DNA of 64,000 bases from Neoarius graeffei (taxonomy: Eukaryota > Chordata > Actinopteri > Siluriformes > Ariidae). The position numbers were made by a program, and so were the translations under genes. Of the stretch, positions 23,023-34,209 are shown in pieces. Position 1 is the stretch's first letter; each line of letters begins with the position of its first letter. The DNA lies in assembly GCF_027579695.1 (NCBI RefSeq), contig NC_083590.1, positions 18,644,446 to 18,708,445 on the forward strand, written 5' to 3'. Below the pieces are notes generated by a model that was not told the DNA's origin, made no database searches, and was given only the letters and a program-made list of their open reading frames with translations.

Positions 23023-24617
23023 CAGTGGTGCTTGAAAGTTTGTGAACCCTTTAGAATTTTCTATATTTCTGCATAAATATGACCTAAAACATCATCAGAT
23101 TTTCACACGAGTCTGAAAAGTAGATAAAGAGAACCCAGTTAAACAAATGAGACAAAAATATTATACTTGGTCATTTATTTATTGAGGAAAATGACCCAAT
23201 ATTACATATGTGAGTGGCAAAAGTATGTGAACCTTTGCTTTCAGTATCTGGTGTAACCCCCTTGTGCAGCAATAACTGCAACTAAACGTTTCCGGTAACT
23301 GCTGATCAGTCCTGCACACCAGCCTGGAGGAATTTTAGCCCGTTCCTCCATACAGAACAGCTTCAACTCTGGGATGTTGGTGGGTTTCCTCACATGAACT
23401 GCTCACTTCAGGTCCTTCCACAACATTTCGATTGGATTAAGGTCAGGCCTTTCCAAAACATTAACTTTATTCTTCTTTAACCATTCTTTGGTAGAACGAC
23501 TTGTGTGCTTAGGGTCATTGTCTTGCTGCATGACCCACCTTCTCTTGAGATTCAGTACATGGACAGATGTCCTGACATTTTCCTTTAGAATTCACTGGCA
23601 TAATTCAGAATTCATTGTTCCATCAATGATGGCAAGCCGTCCTGGCCCAGATGCAGCAAAACAGGCCCAAACCATGATACTACCACCACCATGTTTCACA
23701 GCTGGGATAAGGTTCTTATGCTGTAATGCAGTGGTTTCCTTTCTGCAAACATAATGCTTCTCATTTAAACCAAAATTCTATTTTGGTCTCATCCATCCAC
23801 AGAACGTTTTTCCAATAGCCTTCTGGCTTGTCCACATGATCTTTAGCAAACTGCAGACAAGCAGCAATGTTCTTTTTGGAGAGCAGTGGCTTTCTCCTTG
23901 CAACTCTGCCATGCAGACCACTGTTGTTCAGTGTTCTCCTGATGGTGGACTCATGAACATTAACATTAGCCAATGTGAGAGAGGCCTTCAGTTGCTTAGA
24001 AGTTACCCTGGGGTCCTTTGTGACCTCACCGACTATTACACGCCTTACTCTTGGAGTGATCGTTGTTGGTCGACCACTCCTGGGGAGGGCAACAGTGGTC
24101 TTGAATTTCCTCCATTTGTACACAATCTGTCTGACTGTGGATTGGTGGAGTCCAAACTCTTTACAGATGGTTTTGTAACTTTTTCCAGCCTGATGAGCAT
24201 CAACAACGCTTTTTCTGAGGTCCTCAGAAACCTCCTTTGTTCGTGCCATGATACATTTCCACAAACATGTGTTGTGAAGATCAGACTTTGATAGATCCCT
24301 GTTCTTTAAATAAAACAGGGTGCCCACTCACACCTGATTGCCATCCCAATTGATTGAAAACACCTGACTCTAATTTCACCTTCAAATTAACTGCTAATCC
24401 GAGAGGTTCACATACTTTTGCCACTCAGAGATATGTAATATTGGATTATTTTCCTCAGTAGATAAATGACCAAGTATAATATTTTTGTCTCATTTGTTTA
24501 ACTGGGTTCTCTTTATCTACTTTTAGGACTTGTGTGAAAATCTGAAGTTGTTTTAAGTCATATTTATTCAGAAATATAGAAAATTCTAAAGGGTTCACAA
24601 ACTTTCAAGCACCACTG
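23023..24617 (-). mobile_element. Tc1-like element (family B), copy 1
   Basis: The inverted ends CAGTGGTGCTTGAAAGTTTG and its inverse are flanked by TA (23021-23022, 24618-24619). The same family is at 41164-42772 in the opposite orientation. Inserted in the hAT element 21716-25069. Confidence 0.9.
23240..24249 (-). pseudogene. Tc1 transposase, family B copy 1 (broken)
   Basis: The frame starts at ATG 24249 (MARTKEVSEDLRKSVVDAHQ) and reads through the helix-turn-helix domain (GLHQSTVRQIVYKWRKF, LPRSGRPTTITP) to the first catalytic D in LWMDETKIE, then breaks at about 23761. The rest of the catalytic domain, homologous to 42000-42552, is present but shifted and stopped. The frame could be opened further upstream to 24327, but the family start is MAR. 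Confidence 0.8.
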
Positions 24618-24916
24618 TAGATAACAAGGATAAGTGAATAAGTAATAATATCTGTATTTGTAGTAATAATAACGATAATAATACTATTTTTGTGATGTTT
24701 TAATACAGAATGTGAGATGTGGACAGTAACATATTGTACCGTAAATGTTCGGGAAAAGAAAGCTTATTGAGTTTGTTTCTTCGAAATGAGCGATGAGAAT
24801 AAATGTTACAAAACATGAGTAGGTCTCGGCCATTTTTATTTTGTAAAAGTAGCTCTCAGAGGAAAAAAGGTTGGAGACCTGGAAACGAGAGGAGTCAGTA
24901 GAGACTGATAGAAGCC

Positions 24917-25444
24917 TTTTGACATTCAGTCTCTTTGGAGAGACTGGAGAGAGAGACGAGGAAAACAAACAAGCATGCAAATAGAAATTATCGTGGCTGG
25001 AAAAGTTATCGAGCTCATTAAAAGTTATCGTGCGATTAAGTGATTTATTGATTTATCATTACAGGCCTAACTGGAAGCCCGGCTTCCCCTCACATTTCAT
25101 TAAAATGCGGCAATGAAACGTTTCCCAAAGTGTCTCTTTTATTCATCAGTTTTGGTGTCGTTCAATATCACAGTCAAGGCTTTTGACATTCAGTCTCTTT
25201 GGAGAGACTGGAGAGGGAGACGAGGAAAACAAACAAGCATGCAAATAGAAATTATCGTGGCTGGAAAAGTTATCGAGCTCATTAAAAGTTATCGTGCGAT
25301 TAAGTGATTTATTGATTTATCATTACAGGCCTAACTGGAAGCCCGGCTTCCCCTCACATTTCATTAAAATGCGGCAATGAAACGTTTCCCAAAGTGTCTC
25401 TTTTATTCATCAGTTTTGGTGTCGTTCAATATCACAGTCAAGGC
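24917..25444. repeat. 264-bp tandem duplication across a hAT end
   Basis: Units 24917-25180 and 25181-25444 are almost identical, beginning TTTTGACATTCAGTCTCTTT. Each holds the hAT right terminus, its ACTGGAAG target duplication and about 110 bp of host flank. A further partial repeat (TCAATATCACAGTCAAGGCTT) follows at about 25449. Confidence 0.9.
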
Positions 25445-25464
25445 TTGTCAATATCACAGTCAAG

Positions 25465-25560
25465 GCTTTTTTATTTGCCATTTAAACCATATACAGTTGG
25501 TACAGTACACAGTTAAAACACAAGAAGGTTTCTCCAGGACCATGGTGCTACATTACACAT
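25465..25560 (+). repeat. Dispersed repeat, left part (split by LINE)
   Basis: Sequence around ATACAGTTGGTACAGTACAC and CTCCAGGACCATGGTGCTAC appears to continue at 30405-30760 (ACAACAAAGTGCAAGAGTGC and onward), on the far side of the LINE. Joining the two halves from memory of a common fish repeat is an inference. Confidence 0.45.
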
Positions 25561-25584
25561 CATGTCATCCTTGAGCGACGGGCT

Positions 25585-28454
25585 ACTCGAGTGTGTGCAG
25601 GCTCTATGGCTCGCGCTCGGTCGAGCCGAGATCTCACTCTTTCGTCTGATGACTCAAATCACAAGTTTCCCTCTCTTTGCTGTTTTTATCAAAATGCTCG
25701 CAGCATCAAGTCCGGCAACAAACTGCGCCCTTTTCAAGACATGGTCTACGCTAACAACTTTGACATGGTATTTGTCTCAGAGACTTGGTTAAATAATAAC
25801 ATTTCGGACTCTGAAGTTTTGCCATGGGGCTATGATTTATATTGATGCGACAGGGACAGTTTGCGGTGTTTGGATTTGGAAGGAGGGGGAGTACTGATTG
25901 CTTGTCGCAGTTTTTTGCCCTGTAAACAAGTAAAGTTGTGCGACTGCTCGGTCATTGAGCATTTGGCTATAGAGATAATCTCTAATAACTGCGGAAAGGT
26001 TCTGTTAGTGGTTTTTTTACAGACCCCCAAGCGCTTCCGTCGCCTGGCTTCATGATTTTATTAACATCTTGAGCTCGGTCAGTTATGACAGGTTGGTTTT
26101 TGTTGGCGATTTTAACCTCCCCGAAGTGACTTGGATCGAAGGTTCTGGTTTTTGTGACTCTTTGAATTCAACCTTATTTTCATTCTGTGAACAACTTGTA
26201 GACAAAATGTGTTCCAGCTAATTGAATCTCCGACACGCGAAAACAATATTCTGGATCTATTGTTGACCACTATTGTTGAAGGTGTCTCCAACATCGATGT
26301 GACTGGCGGAGAGGGCGTCGCTTTGAAGTCGGATCACAAAGCAGTAACCTTTGATTTGCATTTCACTTCAAGAGTTCCGAATAAAAACAATAACATCAGC
26401 CAGCAATCGTTCAATCTTCAAAAAGCTGACTTTGAAGGTTTGAGAAATCACTTGTTTAATAATCCTCTGACAAGTGCTATCTCACCGGATCAGTCAATCG
26501 AAGAAAACTGGCTTTCTTGGAAGTCTGCTCTTTTGAGTCAGGTTGAGCGTTTCATTCCAAAACGGAAAATAAGGAAGTTTGTTATGCCACCCTGGTTCGA
26601 CGGAGAAGTACTTCACGCGCTCCACAAAAAGAATACCGCAAGGAAAAAGGCCATTCGCAAGGACAGCTCGAGCCTGTGGGATAAATTTCGCTCGTTACGC
26701 AAAGACCTTAAATATCTAGTACAGGCTAAGCGTGCATCTTACATCAAAGATATCTCGGACTCGTGCTTTTCTCAGCCCAAGCCTTTTTGGACCTACTTCA
26801 GTCGTCTATCTAAAAGTTCTTCTATACCGGAAACAGTCAACCTGAATGGGTCTTCATTCAGCGAAGCTAAAGAGAAGGCAAATCCTTTCAATAATTACTT
26901 CTCGTCCGTGTTTAATTACGATTTTTCTATCCCCAACAATCTGCCTTCAACGCCTTTCACAGATTTACGTTTGGAGTCCAGTTAAACTTGACTTGACTTA
27001 TTCTGAGGAAGACGTACTGTCAGCGCTTAATCGCCTTGATCCACTTAAGACTCCTGGACCAGACAATATCCATCCCAAGATCTTAAAGGAGTGTGCTCGT
27101 GAGCTCGTGCCTTCACTTTGTATGCTTTTCAACCAGTCACTAAGTTCTGCAAGGTTACCTTGCGAGTGGAAGAGTGCTAACATCTGTCCTCTATACAAAA
27201 AAGGTGACAAAGCAGACATTTCGAACTATAGACAGATCTCCCTTTTGTCCATCATTAGTAAGCTCTGTGAACACTGCGTTTTATGCAAATTGGTCACAAA
27301 GCTTATTGATCTGCTATTGTTGCTGCAACATGGTTTTATTGAAGGAAGATCTTGTGTAACACAGCTTCTTGGGGTCTTGCACGAATTAGGGACGGTGCTG
27401 GATGCGGGACAGGAAATCGATCTGCTCTATCTAGATTTCAGTAAAGTGTTTGACTCGGTCCCTCACGGTCGCCTTCTTCACAAACTTTCCCTGTTTGGTA
27501 TTACGGGCTCTTTACATAGCTGGTTTGCGGACTACCTTGGCTGCAGAACTCAGCGTGTTCTCTTGGATGGGGCTTTTTCACCATGGGCGAGAGTTACCTC
27601 TGGGGTTCCTCAAGGCAGCCTGCTAGCACCGTTCTTGTTTCTTCTTTATATAAACGATCTCTCTGAAGTGATAAGTACCAACACCAAAATGGCTCTCTAT
27701 ACTGATGATGCCAAGTGCTATAGGGTTGTAAGGATGGCTAACGACTGTGAATTGTTGCAGCATGATCTGTGTTCTGTGTTTAAATGGACTGAGCTCTGGG
27801 AGCTCTCATTTAATGTAGATAAGTGCGAATGTCCCAGAATTTCAAGAAAACGCAAAAGTAACATTCCATCTATTGCGGCCAGTCCCTATACCCTGGGAGG
27901 TCACGTCTTGTCAGTTGTGCCTTCCCAGAAGGATCTTGGGTCACAATCTCGTGCAAGCTTACTTGGAGCTTGCACATTTCCATCATTGTCGCAAAGGCTA
28001 ATCGCAAGCGCAGTTTTTTGCGTCGTCATTGTAATAGCTTCATAGGGGCTGACCGCAAGAAACTGCTTTACTTGTGTTTTGTGCGTAGTAATCTTGGCTA
28101 TGCGAAGTCTGGGCACCCCAGTCATCTGTTACTTATCTTAAGTTACTGGAGAGCATCCAGAGGCCCGCAACCCGCTTCATCCTGGGGTGTCATCCCCACC
28201 ATCAATTAAGGCTGGATTATAAAACGCGCTTACTCAATCTGAATATGCTGCCAATTTCTTACAGTTTAGAATGTAGAGATCTTTGTTTTTTCTTTAAATG
28301 TCTAAACAAGCTAGTGAGCTTTCACAATAATAACCATTTTCTCTTATCAAGCGGCCGAACCAGAAGTGCATCTACAAGTTTAAATCTCAAGCCTATGCGT
28401 TTTCGCACCTCACTGTTTAGAGACTCCTATTTTAACAGAATTGTACCAATTTGG
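25585..28454 (+). pseudogene. LINE endonuclease-reverse transcriptase ORF (broken)
   Basis: The endonuclease start is FYQNARSIKSGNKLRPFQDM ... VFVSETWLNN, with later GDFNLPEVTW and the SDHKAV motif (about 26333). RT motifs follow: LKTPGPDNIHPKILKE, LLYLDFSKVFDSVPHGRLLH, SGVPQGSLLAP, and a catalytic box reading YTDDA in place of YADD (about 27700). Stops and shifts occur near 25845, 26055, 26985 and 28045, so it is inactive. Confidence 0.8.
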
Positions 28455-28833
28455 TTTTTTTTGTTTATTTTTTTTAATTTATTTGCTAACAAATACAAAG
28501 TAAGAAGGACAGAATGAAACAAATCAATACATACACATGACATACAACAGAAGCACTGACGTAACATTAACAACAATTTCAAAGGCTGAACAATACTACT
28601 AATATGTTAACAAAGAGATGTAACAGAACACATGGAGACAAATTCGACAAAAATAAACAAGAGCTATATTGCTGTATAGGGGAGGCTGGGTGGGGTTGGT
28701 TAGGGGTAATGAATGCGCATGTGAGATGGAGGAGGGTAGGTGGGGGGGATTTGGAGGGGTTTTGAGCCTTGAGTTATGGGTGGGGGGACAGTGTGTATAT
28801 GTTGGGGGGGGGGAGCGGAGTTTGTGATAGTAA

Positions 28834-28870
<37 letters not shown>

Positions 28871-29980
28871 AACAGTGCTGGTCTGTGTCAGGCCAGGGAG
28901 AAGGAAACTGGATCGTAATGAAGGAGAGTAGTGGGGGGGGGGGGGGGAGTATTATTTTATTTGCTAATCATTTGTGCTAGTAAATTTTTTATAGATAGTA
29001 ATTCGAAAAATAATAGTTATTTAATAGTTAATTACGATGACTACCTGAGCACCTGTTCATGGCTATGGTGCCAGCCGCCCCTGCCCAAGCTAAATCATGA
29101 TGGGACGACAGAGGGGAAGGGGAGGTACTGCATGAGGCAGGGCTCCGGGCCCCCACACACCGACACCAGCCCCCCATAACCTCCGCACAACACGCCCCAC
29201 CTATCCTATATATGACTGTATATGACAAGAATGTGTGCCTTCTCTAAAATGTACTGCATTAAAAGAAGAGGGCATGCAGGGTGAAAACCTGCCCATATCT
29301 CCACCTACACGCCCCCCACACCCTATGTAATCAAAGATATAAGCCTCCTCTAAGATGTATTTGCATTAAAAGAAGCAAGGAGTGCAGCGAAGCACCTGCA
29401 GAGGTTTCCCACATGCACTCCTCCCCCGCCCTAGTCTATCATGTTGTTCTTATTGAAGGTGGACAAATGTTGTGTGCTTCCTAATGTGTAGAGCATTTAA
29501 AAGAGGATAAGGCGCGCTGTGCAATACCAAGAATAGGCAGGTATCAGAGTGCATGCGTGGGGTGGGCGGGGCGCCGAGAGAACCTCGGGACCCTGATCCG
29601 GAGGGGAACCCTGACCCATCAACCCTCCCAATGGCACCAACCAACACCAGTCCCACCTGACAGCCAGACAGGATGGGGCCGACCATGCCATCCCAGAAGC
29701 CCAGATATAACAAGAGTAGATGAAGTGGGGGAGGGAAGACGGTAGCATAGGGAGGGAGGGAGTGGTGGGAAAAGTATGGAGTGGTGGGAAAAATTAATAA
29801 ATGAAGTACATAAACAGAGATAAGAGATTCCAGCTTCCATCCTCCCTTCCCTAATATGTATGGCTAAGTATTAACGATTATGGAAGGATATTTGAGTGTG
29901 GCGTTGGGACTGGATCTCAGGCACAGAGGGCCAGGTCAAGTCTGTAAAAAGGTGAGGTAAGATGACCCAAAAAAAAAAAA
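28455..29980 (+). mobile_element. Poly(A) retro-insert inside the LINE
   Basis: Bounded by perfect 18-bp duplications AGAATTGTACCAATTTGG (28437-28454 and 29981-29998), with a 12-A tail at 29969-29980. The left end begins with a T-rich stretch. The middle is G-rich, then C-rich with oddly spaced repeated motifs (such as TAAAAGAAG near 29260 and 29368). No RT is visible. Inserted by target-primed retrotransposition, with a possible 5' inversion. The source family is not recognised. Confidence 0.8.
28835..28868. repeat. (GT)n microsatellite
   Basis: A GT dinucleotide run inside the retro-insert 28455-29980. Confidence 0.85.
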
Positions 29981-30404
29981 AGAATTGTACCAATTTGGAA
30001 TAATCTCCCTCTCCCAATTAGACAATCTGGAAGCTACTTTCTTTTTAAAGACCATTAGAATTCACAATCTTGAAAAATTAAAATCTGTTTTTGACCCCCA
30101 GCGCGTATGCTCCTGGAAAACCGTTTGCCCATACTGCAGATCAACACATAGAATGAACTGCTGCGCGTGAGTTGCGCTGTTTTGTTGTATTTTTTGTAGT
30201 GTAATATAATGTGGTTTTTTTTTTTTCGTGTTTTGTAAATGGGACTTACCTTATGGGACCTCGAGTCCGTTAGTTCGCCCCTCATCTACACGCATAGTTA
30301 AGTTTTGTTAGTTTTTTTACTGTATGTCTCTGTCTCTCTTGTTTTTATTATTGTATCGTGTAAAGTGAGTAGATGAAATCCAATAAAAAATAAATAAAAA
30401 AATC

Positions 30405-30760
30405 ACAGGACTACAAATCTACAAATACAACAAAGTGCAAGAGTGCAACACTGCAGACAATAAACTACACAAACAACATAAAGTGCGGAGTTGAGTGTGC
30501 ATAATGAGGTTGTCTATGAGAAGGGAATAAATAAATGTAAACCTTGTGTGTGAGAGACATTGTAAAGCAATAGTGCATTATTGTTGACTGGCTAAAGAGT
30601 GTAGTGTGAGTGGTGTGTTCAACAGTCCGTGAGAATCAGACCAGTTCCTCAGAGTTGAGAAGTCTGATGGCATGAGGAATTGAGGTAGTATATGAAAAGG
30701 GAAAAAAATAAATGTGAACCGTGTTTGAGAGAGACATTGCAGACATTATTTTAGTGAATC
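30405..30760 (+). repeat. Dispersed repeat, right part; no gene to 31400
   Basis: Probable continuation of the repeat begun at 25465 (see there). It contains two GTAAACC/GTGAACC...GAGAGACATT blocks (about 30537 and 30715). No coding feature is seen between here and the microsatellite at 31403. Confidence 0.4.
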
Positions 30761-31399
30761 AAAAAAATCTCAGCGTTTTACTGGATAACGCGTTTTTCGT
30801 TTGTCCCACCTGGACCTGGGCTTCTCCTTATTAGGATTGGTAGATCTCTCAAAGGGGCGGAACCTTGTAACCAACTGCCAGTCAGTAAATCGGGAAAGAA
30901 CATGATTGACGTCTCAAACTTGAGCATATCGGAGCCTGCAGTGGTGGAATAATTTGTAAATATTGCAAATAAATTGAAAGTATAAAGTTGATTATTTGCA
31001 TTAATTTCTGAAATTTATTTATGATTCTAACTAGTGAACTGTCACTTCCTTATTCAGCGAGCAGCTTAGCTACTTCCATTGCACAAAATGGCAAAAAAAA
31101 AAAAATAGGCCAAATCCATGGACGCACACAGAGCAGATTCAGTGCTGTTGCTCCTCTGCCTAAGATTGAGGCATCCTGCAAAAATCACACTGAGAGCCCG
31201 GCATGTAATACTGAAGGAGGTGAAAGAGAAAGCAGAGGAGAGCAGAACAGCTGCAGAAATCTCTAGAACTCACTAAAGTCTCTGTTCATGTGTCCACTGT
31301 CAGAAACAACACTGAACAATCAAACTGTTATAAATTACAAAGAAAGTCTGTTTACAAAACCAATGAAAATCATTTCCATCCTACACTAATCATGTATTC

Positions 31400-31402
<3 letters not shown>

Positions 31403-31480
<78 letters not shown>
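31403..31480. repeat. (CT)n(CA)n microsatellite
   Basis: A CT run passes into a CA run about 70 bp before the acceptor of LRR exon 4, so it overlaps the polypyrimidine/branch-point neighbourhood. Length variation could affect splicing of that exon; this is inference. Confidence 0.9.
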
Positions 31481-31483
<3 letters not shown>

Positions 31484-31550
31484 AAAAAAAAAACAAATGT
31501 TGATGTTCATAAACTGAGGCAGTGAAGTGTGTGTCATTGTGTCTCTGCAG

Positions 31551-31724
31551 GTTGAGGGAGTGTGGTGTCTCAGATGAAGGCTGTGCTGCTCTCGCTTCAG
31601 CTCTGAGATCAAACCCCTCACACCTGAGAGAACTGGGTCTCTCTGGGAATACAATCAGAGACTCAGGAAAGGAGCTGCTCTCTGCTCTTAAGGATGATCA
31701 GCGTTACAAACTACAGACACTCTG
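31551..31724 (+). CDS. NLRC3-like LRR exon 4
   Basis: A 174-bp phase-2 exon (acceptor CTCTGCAG, ending 31550; donor GTAAGT at 31725). It encodes [52 protein letters not shown]. The C-terminal half differs from exons 2 and 3 in the way typical of the last LRR exon of these genes (KDDQRYKLQTLW). It joins to a terminal exon at 34203. Confidence 0.9.
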
Positions 31725-31858
31725 GTAAGTGATAACCTGTTGAGGCAGATGTTGAAAAAAAGAATAATAATTTTAAGATAATTTTTTCTTTAATTTCAGT
31801 AAATATCACATGACCAGGCCATGAAATGAAAGCAGTTTTAGAAATTTTCACTCTCTTC

Positions 31859-33562
31859 CACTGTTTCTCAACCACTGTGGCCCATTAGTGGGCTGCGAAG
31901 CACCATCTAGTAGCCTGCTAGTTGTCTCCCCCCCCCCAAATTGAAGTTAAATTTTTTTTCTCATAGCAAGGTAAAATTACTGGGTTGCATCCGACGTCAC
32001 ATCCGCCTCATTAAGCTACGGTCGCACTATAGCTCGCGATGCTTTGCAGTGGGTTATCGATGAAAATGAGGCATTTTGGTGGCAATGCATGGTGATGTAC
32101 ACATGAGCTAAAAGTTGTGGTCACACTGCAGGTGAACACTTGACTGTCATCCTTTGCGCGCTTGAGTCTGACACAGCTCAAACGGCCGCGTGTGCTCACG
32201 GAGTGTGTTGTGCGCGCATTTGGGACCCAGTCATTATGGGAAACACCTGACACTGATTTGAGCGCAATCAGCACACGCAGATACGGACACTGTTTTCACA
32301 GAGACTTTGCAAAGTATTGTCATTATCACGGTCACATTTGTTTCTAGCCATGTTTATAACGCTGTTTAAATACTCTGCTTTCTGTTTTGCTTTTGTTAAA
32401 AAAAAATAAATAATAATAAACCCAATTGGAAGACGCTCTGGACACTTACAGTAATACATTTATGCCTGAAGACTACAGCTGACTTGCTAACTTTAGGACT
32501 GCAGTTATCATGAACAGTTTATAACGTCAACAAAACCAACTTCATGTTAAATCTATAATGAATTTCCTGGTTACACAGTTATACTTTGTGACTCTGTAGG
32601 ACACAGTTATAGAAGCGAGTTATTTATAATCATGCTATCTGTTATCACCCAGATGAGGATGGGTTCCCTTTTGAGTCGGGTTCCTCTCAAGGTTTCTTCT
32701 TCATGTTGTCTGAGGGAGTTATTTTCTTGCCGCCGTCGCCACAGGCTTGATCATTGGGGATAAATTCGGGATAAAATTAGCTCATGTTTAAAGTCTTTAA
32801 TTCTCTGTAAAGCTGCTTTGCGACAGTGTCGACTGTTAAAAGCGCAATACAAATAAACTTGGCTTAAATATCACACCTGCTAATAAATAATGCATTCTTC
32901 CTGCACTTAGATCCGTCTACTGCCGTCTATCTTGTAGTGTCCTGATCCCCAGATCTTTAACTCAGCCGCATATAAAAAGTTGTACACGTCCATGCTCTTC
33001 CAGGTTCTCATCTGTGTGTGCATGTAGAACGATGTCTGCAGCACCAGGTAGTTTGAGATGTCGGGGAACTCAATGGATGGATAATTTTCCAACTCGTAGG
33101 AAAAATCCTTCTTTGTTAGCGTGTAAGGGTCTATCCCATTGAGTGGGTTCTATATCCACTTCTTTTGAGTGGACTTCTCGGTCTTAATAACTTGTTTGTT
33201 TGTTGTATGCAAACATGGCAATAAGTTCTTGTGTTAAAAGACCAGACTCCACTTTTGGATCATTAATCCCTTTTGACTGAGAATGTCCTGCATGGTTTTA
33301 TGTTCACTTCTGGCACATTCATACAGTTTTAAATACAATACCTACAATTAAAAACAGTTTGCTTTTATTGTATTTATTTAATTCCTGGGCTCCAATCTGT
33401 AACAGGGAGTGATATCGCATCCCATTAATACACTTTACAATAGATTATTAGATTCTGATAGAATAGATGAGCCAAAATAATTGGGGATCTTTTTTAATGG
33501 GCCCCGACTCGTTACAAGTATGAATAGGTGGGTCTTAAAGTAGAAAAGGTTGAGAACCCCTG
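31859..33562. mobile_element. hAT-type (Charlie-like ends) element
   Basis: The left end is CACTGTTTCTCAACC; the right end read backwards is CAGGGGTTCTCAACC. The flanking 8-bp duplications CTCTCTTC and CTCTATTC match at 7 of 8 bases. Inside are a tail-type repeat (32640-32870) and a minus-strand coding relic (about 32907-33092, with SFYMHTQMRTWKSMDVYNFL) of a family I cannot place. No intact transposase. Confidence 0.6.
32640..32870 (+). repeat. SINE-like repeat with L2-type tail
   Basis: It contains GGTTCCTCTCAAGGTTTCTT and ends CTGTAAAGCTGCTTTGCGAC ... AAATAAACTTGGCTT, which I recognise as a very common fish short interspersed repeat. Nested in the hAT-type element 31859-33562. Confidence 0.6.
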
Positions 33563-34202
33563 CTCTATTCTATTTAATCCAACTTTTTCCTCCCAGTTGT
33601 CTTTAATGCTGTTTGTTGTTCAGTAAAATTGATTTAAATTTAATCTGAAAGCAGAAGATGGAGTCAGTCAGAGTCTCCAAAATGTCCCGTCTGAGTGCAT
33701 GAGAGTGATTGTAAATGAGCACCTCGTCTCCTTGTGACACCCTGCTGTCTCTGACTTCATCCTGCTGCTTTTGTCTGAATAAGATGATCTCAGCTTTTCC
33801 CTGTTTCTGATCAGCAGCACACTTCTCAACTCTCCTCAAAACTCAGTAAAATGATCTTTAATGCCACACTGCCACAAATATGTGATTTAAGGAGCCACTT
33901 GACTCACTCTGACACTCCTTCCTGCTCTCCACCTCCACACTGTCTTCTGTCGTTCCTGTAAAATTCACCTCGGCTTCTTCTTAAAGTCTGCACTTAAATC
34001 TACATGTAGAACAAGAGATCAAACCCACCACAGTGTTACTGTTTAAAAAGCTCCAAAGCCTGTGATTGGATAAGAGCAGTGATGTGATGGGAAACATCTG
34101 CTCACTTTCCTGTGAGATCTTGTGGAAGTTCTTGTTTGTTGGAGCTAAATATTAGAACTCAAATCTTATATAAGACTGAATTATTTTTATTTTTTTCCCC
34201 AG

Positions 34203-34209
34203 GTTTTGA
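34203..34209 (+). CDS. NLRC3-like terminal exon (last residue and stop)
   Basis: The acceptor TTTTTCCCCAG ends at 34202. The exon starts G TTT TGA: it completes the tryptophan codon split after LRR exon 4, adds one phenylalanine and stops at 34207-34209. The remainder is 3' UTR of undetermined length; I see no convincing AATAAA close by. No B30.2 domain, which some fish NLRs carry, follows. The frame and phase fit makes the call plausible, but seven coding bases are little evidence. Confidence 0.6.

Larger units (their letters stand above)
21716..25069 (+). mobile_element. hAT element with nested Tc1
   Basis: Perfect 8-bp duplications ACTGGAAG (21708-21715 and 25070-25077) and inverted ends TAGGCCTGTAATGATAA / TTATCATTACAGGCCTA. 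It encodes a broken hAT transposase (22125-22905) whose C-terminal half is missing. A Tc1 element at 23023-24617 sits in the middle, and the right end is tandemly duplicated (24917-25444). Confidence 0.85.
25562..30404 (+). mobile_element. CR1/Jockey-type LINE, interrupted
   Basis: A non-LTR retrotransposon with APE-type endonuclease and RT, ending in an A-rich tail (AATAAAAAATAAATAAAAAA, about 30385-30404). It is split by a 1526-bp retro-insert at 28455-29980: the protein tail stops at IVPIW (28454) and resumes after the insert. It lies within NLR intron 20450-31550. Confidence 0.8.

Noticed and set aside
29450..29840. GC-rich overlapping frames on both strands
   Set aside because: They lie within the poly(A) retro-insert, have no recognisable domains, and overlap in several phases as expected by composition.
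33603..33839. 78-codon minus-strand frame in the last NLR intron
   Set aside because: No family motif, no splice signals that fit, and no conservation argument available from the sequence alone.
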